Assembly (NCBI RefSeq): GCF_938015785.1
Contig: NZ_CALLWC010000024.1
Location: forward strand, 19,799 to 83,798
DNA: 64,000 nucleotides
Source: an uncultured Campylobacter sp.
Lineage (GTDB): Bacteria; Campylobacterota; Campylobacteria; Campylobacterales; Campylobacteraceae
Reading direction: 5' to 3'
Below the pieces are notes generated by a model. It saw only the letters and a list, made by a program, of their open reading frames with translations, ran no database searches and was not told where the DNA came from. This document shows, one piece after another, positions 63,758 through 64,000 of the stretch. Position 1 is the first letter of the stretch. Every line of letters starts with the position of its first letter. A program made the translations under genes and the position numbers.

Positions 63758-64000
63758 CTACTTGCCGCCTAGATACTCCTGTAGCGTTTTAACTTCAAGC
63801 GCGGATTCGTCCTTTATCGAGCAGATCGAGCGCGTAGCGGCGATCGCCGCCTTCATCGTCGTAAAATACGGTAGTCTAAAACGCGGTACGCACGCAAAAA
63901 ATCGCAAGCGATGCTGGGCGGCGAGTATAAATTCAAACGGTGCGCGGCGACGTAATGCTAAAGCCGCACGAATGTCAAGCGGCGCAGAAATTTCAAGCGA
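63758..64000 (-). CDS. carB: 3' end of carB (carbamoyl-phosphate synthase large subunit)
   Basis: The last 43 or so codons before a TAG at 63758-63760 read RFRLPYFTTMKAA, later ALEVKTLQEYLGGK, matching the end of CarB's allosteric domain. Upstream, to the window edge, the same frame is open but does not match CarB; it has AATTTCAAGCG words seen in spacers. Either an in-frame insertion or a broken gene is possible. The rest lies beyond the window. Confidence 0.65.
   Translation of the reverse strand, partial: SLEISAPLDIRAALALRRRAPFEFILAAQHRLRFFACVPRFRLPYFTTMKAAIAATRSICSIKDESALEVKTLQEYLGGK

Noticed and set aside
1..64000. Phase-variable homopolymer tracts
   Set aside because: No poly-G or poly-C tract of eight or more was noticed in coding sequence, unlike many C. 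jejuni surface loci.

Overview
The window is typical of a Campylobacter chromosome (Campylobacterota), probably one of the higher-GC oral species such as C. gracilis, C. showae or C. rectus. That assignment is an inference from gene content, gene order and the heavy use of AAATTT/GAATTC-type words. I ran no database search. As I recall it, the block from trxB to miaA (13.7-28.1 kb) follows the order of C. jejuni Cj0146c-Cj0166, and the mlaA-mlaC-RND trio follows Cj1371-1373.

Layout: (1) 0-3.6 kb, the C-terminally cut end of a large membrane PAS/GGDEF/EAL protein. (2) 3.6-8.2 kb, a molybdate block modE-modA-mop-modC-modB, with a 1 kb repeat-rich gap before modB and a palindromic candidate ModE operator upstream of modE. 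(3) 8.4-12.6 kb, an outer-membrane lipid-asymmetry operon (mlaA, mlaC, an RND/MMPL exporter) behind a near-consensus sigma-70 promoter, followed by tRNA-Sec. (4) 12.8-28.9 kb, housekeeping: thioredoxin and its reductase, homoserine dehydrogenase, rRNA methyltransferases, L31, 7-deazaguanine synthesis (queD/queE), moaA, a UbiA prenyltransferase and miaA. (5) 28.9-43.7 kb, a 14-gene complex I operon (nuoA to nuoN) in which two unrelated small genes replace nuoE and nuoF, as in other Campylobacter that feed complex I from flavodoxin. (6) 43.8-48.1 kb, a Pit phosphate transporter, azlCD and a HemN-like radical SAM protein. (7) 48.2-51.9 kb, an AT-richer accessory island of small same-strand genes, including an Imm53-like and an Imm45-like immunity protein, with no toxin in view. 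(8) 52.2-61.4 kb, a DUF4197 protein, gdhA, mqnA, an MliC-like lipoprotein, pncB, a possible sodC relic, maeB, gltX and a PEB4/SurA-like chaperone. (9) 61.5-64.0 kb, an orphan-rich end with a stop-interrupted gene, a two-CXXC protein and the 3' end of carB.

The most unusual signal is spread across the window. RAATTY hexamers (AAATTT, AAATTC, GAATTT, GAATTC) crowd the gene-free gaps. They also crowd in-frame low-complexity insertions or tails within conserved proteins: the RND exporter, QueE, NuoN, NuoI and NuoG. From memory, RAATTY is the site methylated by the C. jejuni orphan methylase CtsM, whose mark permits DNA import during natural transformation. These tracts may therefore be uptake-signal DNA that has spread by transformation bias and now forms protein sequence. 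That is a hypothesis; the high density of sites is visible directly.
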